A DNA stretch of 57,274 bases, taken from assembly GCA_017504625.1 (NCBI GenBank), contig JAFVQU010000007.1:1-57274 (forward strand), read 5' to 3'. A program made the position numbers and the translations under genes. Source of the stretch: Clostridia bacterium. GTDB lineage: Bacteria > Bacillota > Clostridia > Oscillospirales > CAG-272. The notes under the pieces were generated by a model. The model made no database searches. It was not told the origin of the DNA and saw nothing but the letters and a program-made list of their open reading frames with translations. Within the stretch, counting starts at the first letter, position 1. The number at the start of each line of letters is the position of its first letter. Positions 33,976-41,219 of this stretch are shown in pieces.

Positions 33976-34024
33976 GCCAAAATCCTTAACCGCGTCAACG
34001 GTACGGACAAGAGCTGTGCGGTAT

Positions 34025-34108
34025 CTAAAAGTATGTCATTGCCATACTGAAAAGCAGAATGGCAATAACAACTATATCCTTATATTTTCTTTTTACAAAT
34101 CCAATCAT
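34025..34108 (-). CDS. 27-aa single-pass membrane peptide
   Basis: ATG at 34108 after AAGAGGTCT, with 27 codons: a basic MIGFVKRKYK start and one hydrophobic helix. It lies between the 32-aa peptide gene and the ATPase gene. Its size and position fit a minor coat or assembly peptide (pVII/pIX/pVI type). Its short length leaves doubt. Confidence 0.5.
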   Translation of the reverse strand: MIGFVKRKYKDIVVIAILLFSMAMTYF

Positions 34109-34117
34109 TTAGACCTC

Positions 34118-34216
34118 TTAACAGTATTTAAAACAGTGGATCAAATATCCGATCAGGAAGACGGCGACAAGCAATGCTGCAAGCTTGAGAGTATTGATTA
34201 AGATCTTATTTTTCAT
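34118..34216 (-). CDS. 32-aa single-pass membrane peptide
   Basis: The ATG at 34216 overlaps the last codons of the pIII-position gene, so it may be translationally coupled. The 32 residues have a basic N terminus and one hydrophobic helix (LKLAALLVAVFLIGYLI). It ends 9 bases before the 27-aa peptide. In filamentous phages the major and minor coat proteins are small membrane peptides of this kind, so this is a candidate, but a dedicated major-coat gene was not identified. Confidence 0.55.
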   Translation of the reverse strand: MKNKILINTLKLAALLVAVFLIGYLIHCFKYC

Positions 34217-36077
34217 TATCGTGATCTCGCTTTTCGTTTATCTTTTGGAACGGTTTACTTATTATCCGTCCGGCAGAAGAAGTCACGCCGAACACGACCT
34301 GGAGCAAAGGGATCACGACGAAGATCACGGCGCAAACTATGAGAACGGCTAAGAAGATCGCAAGAATAATCTTGAGATACTTCAAAAGAAGATCCCAATC
34401 GAATCCTTCTTTTTCGGGTGTTGTATCAATAACGTCGAAAAATCCGTCTGTAGGATCACTAACAGCAGCTATTACGGTATGGTTCTCAGCATCGCCGAAG
34501 GTAAAATAGATAATGTCAAAATTAAGGTAGACATTACCTTCTGCCATAATAAAATCACCCTCAATATCTTTACCGCGAAGATCAATAGAATAATAATCAT
34601 TGGCTACTGCATATCTTAAAAGATAAACATTGTTTCCTTTTTCAGAATGATAAGTATAAAAACTCCTTAAGCCAGATAAGTCATTAGAACCAACAAGATA
34701 AGACGAACCAGAACCCTCATTCATAATATCAGATTCTACCTTTTGTATATAGCTTGCATTAACAATATCGTTATACTTATCTTTATCAAAAGCGACACCA
34801 TCAAAAAAGATTTCCCACCACTTGTGAGAATTCCAATAACTTTCAAGAGTAAAATTCTCATCATCTACCGTTCGTTCTTCAACCTTATGTCCTTTTGATT
34901 TGCTTAAATCAAATAAATCAGCAGAATAATCGAATACCTTACCAGTGTAATATGATGCGGAATAATTTTGAAAATAATGTTGCAATTCATCTGATATCAC
35001 ATATATATTTCCTTCTCCCCATTCACCATCATAATGAAAAAAAGACGTAAGGTAAGACGGATATCTAAGATAATAGTAAGCAAGATTTAAAGAACTATTA
35101 TAACTAGGTTTTCCATAGCTAAAATGATACCAATATTCACCGCTATGAGAAAGTCCAATATCATACATACTACACAATCCATACGACCATGTAGAATCAT
35201 ATTTTTTTCCACGATTATCGTAAAGGATCTTATAAGAATCATAATCATTGGTAATTATAATAGGACTAGTATAATAATGATAATACTCATATTTAATAGA
35301 ATACAAATTACCATGCTTATCTTCAACATCAGAAGGGATAGAAAAATAAACAGAATTAATCTGATTAGAATAACCATAACCTTCGCGCGCATTAACTCCA
35401 AGCTCACTATCACCGGTAAGATAAGACACTTGATGCACATCAACCTTAAGCGTGAGGAAAGATCCCAATTCACAGCTTAATGTCGAAGCTTCCTGCGTAT
35501 CCGGGGACATACCTTTACCGTATCCGGTGAAGGTATAAGAATAACCTACTTCGTAATCCTCGTACGTATATTCCTTCTCATGCATCTCGATTCCCGATAT
35601 ATCATATCGGCGCGAGTTGCCAGACTTATATATCATCGAAGAATCGGGGTTATGTACCTTAAACTTCAACAACGCTTTATTATCGCTAACGTCAAGCAGG
35701 GTGAGATCATATTTTTTATAATCAACAGGGTTTATATTGCCTTCGTCGTCAATATCCCAGCTCGTAGCAAACTGCACCTTATTCATATCGGAGTTGATAT
35801 CCTTGCCGGAAGGATTATATACGTAAAGATACAGTCCATATTCGTCAGAACGCTCACCAAGCCCCGATCTGTAACCATACTCGAGGAAGCTTATAAGATA
35901 TATCTTCTTATCATACGTATTTATAGGAAATCTTGCAACAGGATCACTGTATTTGCTTTTCAGATCCTCTTCGACCGAGCTCTGATCTATACCTTTTGAT
36001 TCAGCAGCATAAGACGGTATGGAAAAGGAACAAATTAGCATAGTAAAGATTAATATTAGGAGTAAAATCCTTTTCAT
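34206..36077 (-). CDS. Large secreted protein with C-terminal membrane helix, pIII position
   Basis: An AGGAGG site precedes the ATG. The 623-aa protein has a signal peptide (about 1-24), a long Tyr/Ser/Asp-rich beta-structured exterior and a C-terminal membrane helix (about 570-600) followed by a charged tail. Its place between the anchored protein plus terminator and the small membrane peptides plus ATPase matches gene III of filamentous phages, the adsorption protein. The central part (~34430-35450) is visibly more AT-rich than the ends, suggesting an exchanged receptor-binding domain. No Cys/His repeats here. Function is inferred from context only. Confidence 0.62.
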   Translation of the reverse strand: MKRILLLILIFTMLICSFSIPSYAAESKGIDQSSVEEDLKSKYSDPVARFPINTYDKKIYLISFLEYGYRSGLGERSDEYGLYLYVYNPSGKDINSDMNKVQFATSWDIDDEGNINPVDYKKYDLTLLDVSDNKALLKFKVHNPDSSMIYKSGNSRRYDISGIEMHEKEYTYEDYEVGYSYTFTGYGKGMSPDTQEASTLSCELGSFLTLKVDVHQVSYLTGDSELGVNAREGYGYSNQINSVYFSIPSDVEDKHGNLYSIKYEYYHYYTSPIIITNDYDSYKILYDNRGKKYDSTWSYGLCSMYDIGLSHSGEYWYHFSYGKPSYNSSLNLAYYYLRYPSYLTSFFHYDGEWGEGNIYVISDELQHYFQNYSASYYTGKVFDYSADLFDLSKSKGHKVEERTVDDENFTLESYWNSHKWWEIFFDGVAFDKDKYNDIVNASYIQKVESDIMNEGSGSSYLVGSNDLSGLRSFYTYHSEKGNNVYLLRYAVANDYYSIDLRGKDIEGDFIMAEGNVYLNFDIIYFTFGDAENHTVIAAVSDPTDGFFDVIDTTPEKEGFDWDLLLKYLKIILAIFLAVLIVCAVIFVVIPLLQVVFGVTSSAGRIISKPFQKINEKRDHDNEK

Positions 36078-36093
36078 AAATTACCTCCTTCAA

Positions 36094-36120
36094 ACAAAGC
36101 ACCGCTTAGCGGTGCTTTGT
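36094..36120 (-). terminator. Strong hairpin between the anchored protein and the pIII-position gene
   Basis: A perfect 12-bp stem (ACAAAGCACCGC and complement) closes a 3-base loop, followed on the minus strand by a short U-rich stretch. In filamentous phages a terminator sits between the major coat gene and gene III, keeping upstream genes high and pIII low. The same logic fits here. Confidence 0.75.
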
Positions 36121-36126
36121 AGAAAA

Positions 36127-36705
36127 TTACTTATCGTAGAAATTGCCTGCCGTATTACCTGCGACGAGAACGGGAAGTGCCTTAACGTTAATAGGCTTAG
36201 TGCCTTCCTTGAAGCAAATAACGAACTCAACCTCAGTATTCTCGGTGATAGTGAACGTCTTGTAAGAAACAACGGTCTTACCCTCAATCTCTATGTCGCC
36301 ATCCTTAAGATCGCCGATTACGACATTATCGTTATACACGATATACGAGAAATACTTTTCAGCATCAGCCTTTTCCTCGAAGCAAGTATATGTATACGTG
36401 CCGGCAGGAAGAATAACTGTTGCAAAGGTGAACGAAGTATCTTCCTTCAGTTTGGAATCAAAGAGACCTGCGCTTGCAGTGATCACACCGTCGTTATTTC
36501 TGTAAGTTATGCCGGCAGCATCGGTCTTTTTATCCCAATTTTTGTACTCTTCATAAAGAAGATTATCCTCGTTAAGAGGCTTCGAGAAGAACGCAAAATC
36601 GGCATCCGTAAAGCTTGCGATCGCGCCGCAAGCGAGGACGGTCAAAAGAATAACAGCAACTACCGTGATCCACGGCTTGCGCTTGATAATATTTGTTACA
36701 TTCAT
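36127..36705 (-). CDS. N-terminally anchored beta-rich protein upstream of the terminator
   Basis: GGAG precedes the ATG. The 192-aa protein has a basic start, a membrane/signal helix (about 12-31, ending in CGAIASFTDA) and about 160 residues of soluble, beta-rich sequence rich in Thr, Val and acidic residues with few cysteines. A VKALPVLVAGN stretch ends it. It occupies the coat-gene position before the central terminator. It is far larger than a usual major coat protein, so it is more likely a minor virion or surface component. No family recognised. Confidence 0.55.
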   Translation of the reverse strand: MNVTNIIKRKPWITVVAVILLTVLACGAIASFTDADFAFFSKPLNEDNLLYEEYKNWDKKTDAAGITYRNNDGVITASAGLFDSKLKEDTSFTFATVILPAGTYTYTCFEEKADAEKYFSYIVYNDNVVIGDLKDGDIEIEGKTVVSYKTFTITENTEVEFVICFKEGTKPINVKALPVLVAGNTAGNFYDK

Positions 36706-36827
36706 ATTTTTTCTCCTGTAATTTAAATTTATTTTTTTTCAAACACAATTCAAGTTATAAATAAATATTATCTAAGGCTGATCACGTGAATGTTTCATAA
36801 CATAACTCCTTATTTTTTATGCAAAAC

Positions 36828-37889
36828 TTATTTATCAAAATCTTTTGGAAATGCATCTTCAAGCATTTCGGCAAAAACATCCCCGAAATCCTTTTTCTGC
36901 AATTTCTGACGTTTTAGTTCTGGGATCTCGTTCTTGAATACTCGGGGCAATCCTGCCGGACGACCCATATCATCTAATTCGCCGTAAACCTTTACGTAGT
37001 CCTTTTCAACGACTACGTAAGAAGTTATACGTCGGTATAGCTGATCAAGAGTATCAGAATGATCACTACGGAAAGCCCAATACCAATAATGCAACGGCAC
37101 GGTTGACGTTATTACTATCATTTTTCCGTTGAAAACCTTATTTGAAAACCTGCTTCGCACTGACGATGCGGTATTGTTGTCAAGTATTTTTAATAGATCC
37201 TCAAACTCAAAAGCTTCATCTCGCAAGTCATCAAGTATTATTGCTTTTTGCCCCATATAGTCCTGAAAAGGATCATTGGAGCTTGAAGATACACAGAAAT
37301 CATATCCCATTTGACCAAGAAGCTTTTTTGCATAATAAGTCTTACCTGTACCGCCTTTTCCTTGAATAAACATAACGTCTATCAATCTATCAGGCTTCAA
37401 CGTCAGACATTGACAATGGAGCTTCCACAGCTTATCAAGCTGAGAATGAGCTCTCGTCTTTTCATTAACAGAAAGGGAGTTTACATATTCAAGCTGTTGA
37501 GCATAAGAGAACTCCTCGAAATTGCCAAGCACTTTTGAAACCGCTATCTCGCTTTCAAAATCGAAGTTGGCAATTACCTCTTTTGGTGAATATTGATGCT
37601 TATGCTGCTGACCGTCGTTACCGTGTGTCAGATACAAAAGCATATCGGACTTTCGTCCTTCTATTTTATTGACGAAATTTTCGTCAAGACCGAACCAGCT
37701 ACCAACATCAGAAAACTCAACCGATGTCTTGCCGAAGTTGAGATATATATGATAGTGCGGCTCGGTATCATCTTTGTCATGTAATATGTAAGCCCACTGC
37801 TTTATGGACTTCTTAGATCTGATCACACTTTGAATGTCAACCGTTAAGTGTGACTTGTTTGAGACAACTTCACAATGTTTCTTCCGCAT
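36828..37889 (-). CDS. Rolling-circle Rep: Rep_2-type HUH endonuclease fused to SF3 helicase
   Basis: A G-rich site precedes the ATG. In the 353-aa protein the N-terminal domain has motif I WAYILHDKD (32-40), the HUH pair H45-Y-H47 and YLTHGND (85-92), with Tyr86 as the likely nicking residue. This matches the RepB/Rep_2 endonuclease family of small Gram-positive plasmids. The C-terminal half is an SF3 helicase: Walker A GKGGTGKT (177-184), Walker B AIILDDLRDE (216-225) and motif C IVITST (258-263). It should nick the iteron-flanked origin just upstream. Filamentous phages more often carry pII-type initiators, so this pairing is notable. Confidence 0.85.
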   Translation of the reverse strand: MRKKHCEVVSNKSHLTVDIQSVIRSKKSIKQWAYILHDKDDTEPHYHIYLNFGKTSVEFSDVGSWFGLDENFVNKIEGRKSDMLLYLTHGNDGQQHKHQYSPKEVIANFDFESEIAVSKVLGNFEEFSYAQQLEYVNSLSVNEKTRAHSQLDKLWKLHCQCLTLKPDRLIDVMFIQGKGGTGKTYYAKKLLGQMGYDFCVSSSSNDPFQDYMGQKAIILDDLRDEAFEFEDLLKILDNNTASSVRSRFSNKVFNGKMIVITSTVPLHYWYWAFRSDHSDTLDQLYRRITSYVVVEKDYVKVYGELDDMGRPAGLPRVFKNEIPELKRQKLQKKDFGDVFAEMLEDAFPKDFDK

Positions 37890-37922
37890 ATTTTACCCCC
37901 CTGCAGAAGTGAATTTGTCCGG

Positions 37923-38079
37923 AATACACCGAAATTAAAAATACACCTAAATACACCAATACACCAACGCGCTGGACAAGCCCCAGCGCGTCCAGCTCAC
38001 ACAATAGATTGCATTTGAACGCAAGGGCTTTTTAGGTGTGGTGTATTTGGCGTAATACACCAAATACACCTTATACACC
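37923..38079. other. Rolling-circle replication origin: iterons around a hairpin
   Basis: Eight TACACC iterons lie directly upstream of rep: direct copies at 37925, 37942, 37952 and 37960, one inverted copy at 38040, and direct copies at 38056, 38065 and 38074. Between the two groups a GC-rich hairpin forms at 37969-37996 (GCGCTGG/CCAGCGC or, shifted, GCTGGAC/GTCCAGC). Iterons beside a stem-loop near a Rep gene are the hallmark of a rolling-circle double-strand origin. The nick site is not defined from sequence. Confidence 0.75.
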
Positions 38080-38295
38080 TACTTTTGATTTTCAACAGAC
38101 GGAAAACCAAAAGGAAGGCATGTCCCAACCGTATAAAGAGCATACATAATGTCGTCGTAGCTTAAGTTAGCATCAATTAAAGTACCGTCCTCAAGCTCAA
38201 ATCTGGTTACGTTGTCTTTATATGGATAAAAGAATAACACCTTATCAAGATTGATGGCGTATTCTTTTTTTTGTCGTAGGAAGCTTTATGAACAC
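38079..38295 (-). pseudogene. Small gene broken or shifted at an A8 tract
   Basis: A GTG at 38295 with a GGGGG site begins MFIKLPTTKK. After eight adenines the frame must lose one base to continue into EYAINLDKVLFFYPYKDNVTRFE... and a stop at 38079, giving a 71-aa protein. As written it is frameshifted. Possibilities are a real inactivating indel, an assembly error in the homopolymer, or transcriptional slippage. It sits between the ssDNA-binding-type gene and the origin; the origin's last iteron overlaps its stop. Confidence 0.65.
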
Positions 38296-38309
38296 GTTAT
38301 ACCCCCTTT

Positions 38310-38540
38310 TTACCCGTGTACGTTACCATCCTTCACAGGAAGATCCTCCGCAAAAGCCTTCATTACGGCCTTACGTGCGGCATACTGAGGATCACGGCCG
38401 AGCTCAGCGTTCTCAAAATACATGGGCTCGATCGGGACGAGTGTGGTACCACACTCGAGATAGAAACGAGTCGCTCTCTTTTCCTGACCATCCTTCTTGT
38501 CAATGTACGTGCTTTCCTTCTTCAAAAGTTTTACAAGCAT
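38310..38540 (-). CDS. 76-aa putative ssDNA-binding protein, first gene of the phage operon
   Basis: A GAAAGGAG site precedes the ATG. The product begins with MLVKLLKKESTY, has KATRFYLECGTTLVPIEP-like beta strands (an OB-like layout) and a basic, Ala-rich helix. Small ssDNA-binding proteins (gpV analogues) lead filamentous-phage operons and coat the genome before packaging. No family match can be claimed. It ends 15 bases before the next small gene. Confidence 0.6.
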   Translation of the reverse strand: MLVKLLKKESTYIDKKDGQEKRATRFYLECGTTLVPIEPMYFENAELGRDPQYAARKAVMKAFAEDLPVKDGNVHG

Positions 38541-38554
38541 TTTTGCTCCTTTCG

Positions 38555-38582
38555 CCTATATGGCATTAAAATATATTTACAA
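38555..38582 (-). promoter_or_regulatory. Candidate promoter of the minus-strand phage operon
   Basis: TTGTAA (38577-38582), 16-bp spacer, TATAGG (38555-38560), minus strand. The -10 is imperfect, so expression may be modest or need activation. Confidence 0.45.
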
Positions 38583-38607
38583 GCCTAACGGCATTGCATC
38601 CGGGGGA

Positions 38608-38634
38608 GCAACGGTGATTTTATTTCACCGTTGC
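38608..38634. repeat. 27-bp GC-rich hairpin near the right end of the element
   Basis: GCAACGGTGA and TCACCGTTGC form a perfect 10-bp stem around TTTTATT. It lies in the 325-bp gene-free stretch 38541-38865. Packaging signal, minus-strand origin or element-end binding site are all possible. Confidence 0.65.
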
Positions 38635-38663
38635 TTGAGGTGATCTTTTTTCTTCGTTTAAAG

Positions 38664-38723
38664 GGAAAAAAGAAAAAAATCTTAACAAAATGACCAAATG
38701 TTTGCTTGATCATCTGTTAAGAT
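38664..38723 (-). terminator. Terminator at the right end of the element
   Basis: ATCTTAACA and TGTTAAGAT (38679-38687, 38715-38723) pair, with further ATGACCAA/TTGATCAT pairing inside. On the minus strand the stem is followed by TTTTTTTCTTTTTT. No minus-strand gene lies upstream in the integrated state; in a circular form it would directly follow the transposase gene. Confidence 0.7.
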
Positions 38724-38740
38724 AGATTATAAACTATTCA

Positions 38741-38754
38741 TTTACAATAAAATT
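38741..38754. repeat. Right 14-bp direct repeat, candidate attR
   Basis: TTTACAATAAAATT, identical to 23390-23403, ends 11 bases before the -35 box of the antiporter promoter. No tRNA, dif-like or other known integration target overlaps it. Confidence 0.7.
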
Positions 38755-38765
38755 TATTAGGAGTA

Positions 38766-38794
38766 TTGACAAATTATCTTTTTTGTATTATAAT
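38766..38794 (+). promoter_or_regulatory. Consensus promoter of the antiporter gene
   Basis: Perfect TTGACA (38766-38771), 17-bp spacer, perfect TATAAT (38789-38794), directly outside the right repeat. Confidence 0.9.
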
Positions 38795-38865
38795 ATATCA
38801 TCTAAAGTTGAACAGATGCGCATGAAGGTGTGTTTGTTCATCATTTTATTTTGGGAGGTGAAGAA

Positions 38866-40326
38866 ATGCTTGACAAATTTTACGCGCAGCTTGCGGAATC
38901 ATCGCCAACTGCCATGGTGATCATCGCAATTTCCGTAATGCTTTTTGCAGGCTTTGCAATGACTCGTATAACAAAGCTATTAAAGCTTCCCAATGTAACG
39001 GCATATATCATTGCGGGAATTATCATCGGCCCGTTTTGTCTAAAGCTCGTACCCGAAAGTGTAATTGACGGCACGGACTTCATTTCGGATATCGCGCTTG
39101 CATTTATTGCGTTCAGTGTCGGTGAGTTCTTTAAGCTTTCTTCACTTAAGAAAAACGGTATAAAAACAATAATAATTACCTTGTTTGAGGCATTGACTGC
39201 CGCGGTCGTTATCTTTATACTCACATTCTTCATTCTCAAGCTTGATATCGTATTTTCGATCGTTTTATCTGCGTTGGCATCTGCTACCGCCCCGACCTCT
39301 ACCGCAATGACAATAAGGCAGACAAAAGCCAAGGGCGATTTCGTTGACACGTTGTTGCAGGTAATAGCACTTGACGATGTTCTGAGCTTAATTGCTTTCA
39401 GTATTTCTATTTCCGTTGCAGGAGTATTCCTTTCGGGCGGAAGCGAGATATCCGCGACTACTATCGTTATGCCGATAGTTACAAATATCGGCGTTATGAT
39501 AATTGGAGGATTTTTCGGATTTTTCTTAAAGCTTCTTATGCCCAAGAAGCGCTCTAACGATAACAGACTTATTATTTCGGTAAGTACGCTATTCGTATTC
39601 TGCGCTATATGCGCCCTGCTTGATATTTCTCCGCTTCTCGGTTGTATAACCATGGGAATGGTTTACATAAACATCACGGACGATGATAAGCTGTTCAAGC
39701 AGTTAAACTACTTCAGCCCTCCCTTCCTGCTTCTCTTTTTTGTTCGCTCGGGTATGAATCTTCAGATGGATTCGCTATTTTCAAGCACCGGAAGCAGTGG
39801 CTCGGCTTCAATAATCCTTATTGCAATTCTATACTTTATCGTGAGAATGATCGCCAAATACGGCGGAGCGTTCCTCGGTTGCTTTATTACCAAAAAGAGT
39901 AAAGAATGCAGAAATTATCTCGGTCTTGCGCTTATACCGCAGGCAGGAGTTGCCATCGGTCTTGCGGCGCTCGGCGCGCGTGCTCTTGGAGGCGAAACAG
40001 GTGAAAACCTGCAAACAATAATTCTTACGTCAAGTATTCTTTATGAAATAATCGGCCCTGCGTGTGCAAAGTTGTCACTTTATCTTTCGGGCTCGTATTC
40101 AAATAAGATTGAGGATCTCGCTCCTGTGCAAACTGTCGACGAGCATGGTAAACCTCGTAGCGAGGTAGATATACTTATTGACAGAATTCAAAAGATACGC
40201 GCTGAGATCCCTGCTCCCGAAAAGGTTGAAATATCCCCTGAGGAGCAAGCGTTTATGGATGCCGCTGAGGAACAGTACGAGGCGCTTACGGAGCTTCAGA
40301 AACGCAGATTCAGAAACAGAAGATAA
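38866..40326 (+). CDS. CPA2-type cation:proton antiporter
   Basis: The ATG at 38866 with GGGAGGTGAAG is preferred to the frame extension at 38830. The 486-aa integral membrane protein has about 12 helices and the ALDDV motif of the transport core (Asp-Asp, electrogenic CPA2 type) near residue 177, plus a cytoplasmic charged tail (about 420-486). It exchanges Na or K for protons across the cytoplasmic membrane. No TrkA-N domain is attached. It lies just outside the right end of the inserted element and 44 bases before an MgtC-like gene. Confidence 0.85.
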   Translation: MLDKFYAQLAESSPTAMVIIAISVMLFAGFAMTRITKLLKLPNVTAYIIAGIIIGPFCLKLVPESVIDGTDFISDIALAFIAFSVGEFFKLSSLKKNGIKTIIITLFEALTAAVVIFILTFFILKLDIVFSIVLSALASATAPTSTAMTIRQTKAKGDFVDTLLQVIALDDVLSLIAFSISISVAGVFLSGGSEISATTIVMPIVTNIGVMIIGGFFGFFLKLLMPKKRSNDNRLIISVSTLFVFCAICALLDISPLLGCITMGMVYINITDDDKLFKQLNYFSPPFLLLFFVRSGMNLQMDSLFSSTGSSGSASIILIAILYFIVRMIAKYGGAFLGCFITKKSKECRNYLGLALIPQAGVAIGLAALGARALGGETGENLQTIILTSSILYEIIGPACAKLSLYLSGSYSNKIEDLAPVQTVDEHGKPRSEVDILIDRIQKIRAEIPAPEKVEISPEEQAFMDAAEEQYEALTELQKRRFRNRR

Positions 40327-40370
40327 AAATTTTATCACATAGCCGTTTTGTCGGCGGAATGGAGAAAAAA

Positions 40371-41117
40371 ATGGTTGCACTTAACGTTAATATATTTGAT
40401 CTTGCTGATCCCATAAGCAAGTTGCTTGGCGATTGGTCGTCGCACCTTGACCTTTGGTCTATCATTCTCAGAATAGTTGTTTCGGTAGTTTTTTCCGCTA
40501 TAATCGGTTGGGAACGCTCTACAAAGCGTCACGCTGCAGGACTTCGTACCTTTATGCTTGTTTCGCTTTCTGCTACTATGGCAACCCTGCTTGACCTTTT
40601 CCTTATAGGTAAATCTCTTTCCGTTTTCCCAATCCTTTCCGCGGCATTTGTAATCGGTATCGCGATAATCAGCTCAAATTCAATTCTTTTCAGCTCAAAA
40701 AGCCAGATAAAAGGTCTTACCACTGCGGTAGGTCTTTGGTCGGTTGGTTTTATGGGACTTTTGATCGGTGCGGGCTTCTACACGGTATCGCTTATAGGAT
40801 TTATCGCTCTTATCTCTTGCCTCTCGCTTTTCCCCACTCTTGAGCGTCGCTTCAAAAACAAATCTAACCACTTTGAGATTCACCTTGAGCTGAAGCACAA
40901 GGACGATCTTCAAAATTTCGTTACAACTATAAGAAAGCTTGGTCTTCGTATTGACGATATTGAGGTAAATCCTGCCTACATTCATTCAGGACTTAGCGTT
41001 TACTCAATCGCGCTTACTATTCAGAACAACGAGCTTAAGACATACAAGACTCATACCGAGATAATCGAGGCACTCCGCTCGATAGAATACGTCCATCACA
41101 TTGAAGAAATGACCTGA
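40371..41117 (+). CDS. MgtC/SapB-family membrane protein
   Basis: The ATG at 40371 uses the GGAG of an upstream ATG as its Shine-Dalgarno; the protein is then 248 aa. It has about five N-terminal helices with the family signature IGWERSTKRHAAGLRTFMLV (around residue 48) and a cytoplasmic ACT-like C-terminal domain. MgtC proteins modulate membrane energetics and magnesium adaptation. It follows the antiporter gene, so the pair may be an ion-homeostasis operon ended by the terminator downstream. Confidence 0.85.
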   Translation: MVALNVNIFDLADPISKLLGDWSSHLDLWSIILRIVVSVVFSAIIGWERSTKRHAAGLRTFMLVSLSATMATLLDLFLIGKSLSVFPILSAAFVIGIAIISSNSILFSSKSQIKGLTTAVGLWSVGFMGLLIGAGFYTVSLIGFIALISCLSLFPTLERRFKNKSNHFEIHLELKHKDDLQNFVTTIRKLGLRIDDIEVNPAYIHSGLSVYSIALTIQNNELKTYKTHTEIIEALRSIEYVHHIEEMT

Positions 41118-41122
41118 CACTT

Positions 41123-41152
41123 AAACTGCCGCATTTTGCGGCAGTTTTTTTT
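41123..41152 (+). terminator. Terminator after the MgtC-family gene
   Basis: A perfect 11-bp stem (AAACTGCCGCA and complement) with TTT loop is followed by a long T-run. Confidence 0.92.
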
Positions 41153-41161
41153 ATATTTATA

Positions 41162-41190
41162 GTGACAAAAGGCAAGAAATATGGTATAAT
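41162..41190 (+). promoter_or_regulatory. Promoter of the rmuC operon
   Basis: GTGACA (41162-41167), 17-bp spacer, TATAAT (41185-41190). Confidence 0.75.
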
Positions 41191-41219
41191 AAGATGAATA
41201 ATTTTGTCGCGAGGTGTAT

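Larger units (their letters stand above)
23404..38754. mobile_element. Integrated filamentous-phage-like (inovirus-like) element, 15.35 kb
   Basis: The stretch is bounded by perfect 14-bp direct repeats. It carries a rolling-circle Rep with an iteron/hairpin origin, a Zot-type ATPase and secreted C-terminally anchored proteins in the gene order expected of filamentous phages (ssDNA-binding, Rep, anchored protein, terminator, pIII-like, small membrane peptides, ATPase). It also has a plus-strand accessory module with a toxin-antitoxin-like locus, and an IS30-type transposase at one end. Removing it would leave two divergent host promoters about 40 bp apart. Filamentous-phage identity rests on the ATPase plus gene order; the major coat gene is not identified, so a related non-phage replicon remains possible. 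Confidence 0.72.

Noticed and set aside
36019-36726. 235-codon open frame on the plus strand
   Set aside because: Antisense to the anchored protein and the pIII-position gene, and it crosses the terminator hairpin between them.
36781-36800. Eight-codon frame with a good ribosome binding site upstream of the anchored protein gene
   Set aside because: Too short to defend as a gene; it could be a leader peptide but nothing else supports this.
23404-38754. XerCD/dif integration
   Set aside because: The 14-bp repeat does not resemble a Firmicutes dif site and no Xer gene is present; not ruled out, but unsupported.
38880-39653. 257-codon open frame on the minus strand
   Set aside because: Shadow of the antiporter gene; repetitive hydrophilic and Ile/Ser composition, no ribosome binding site.
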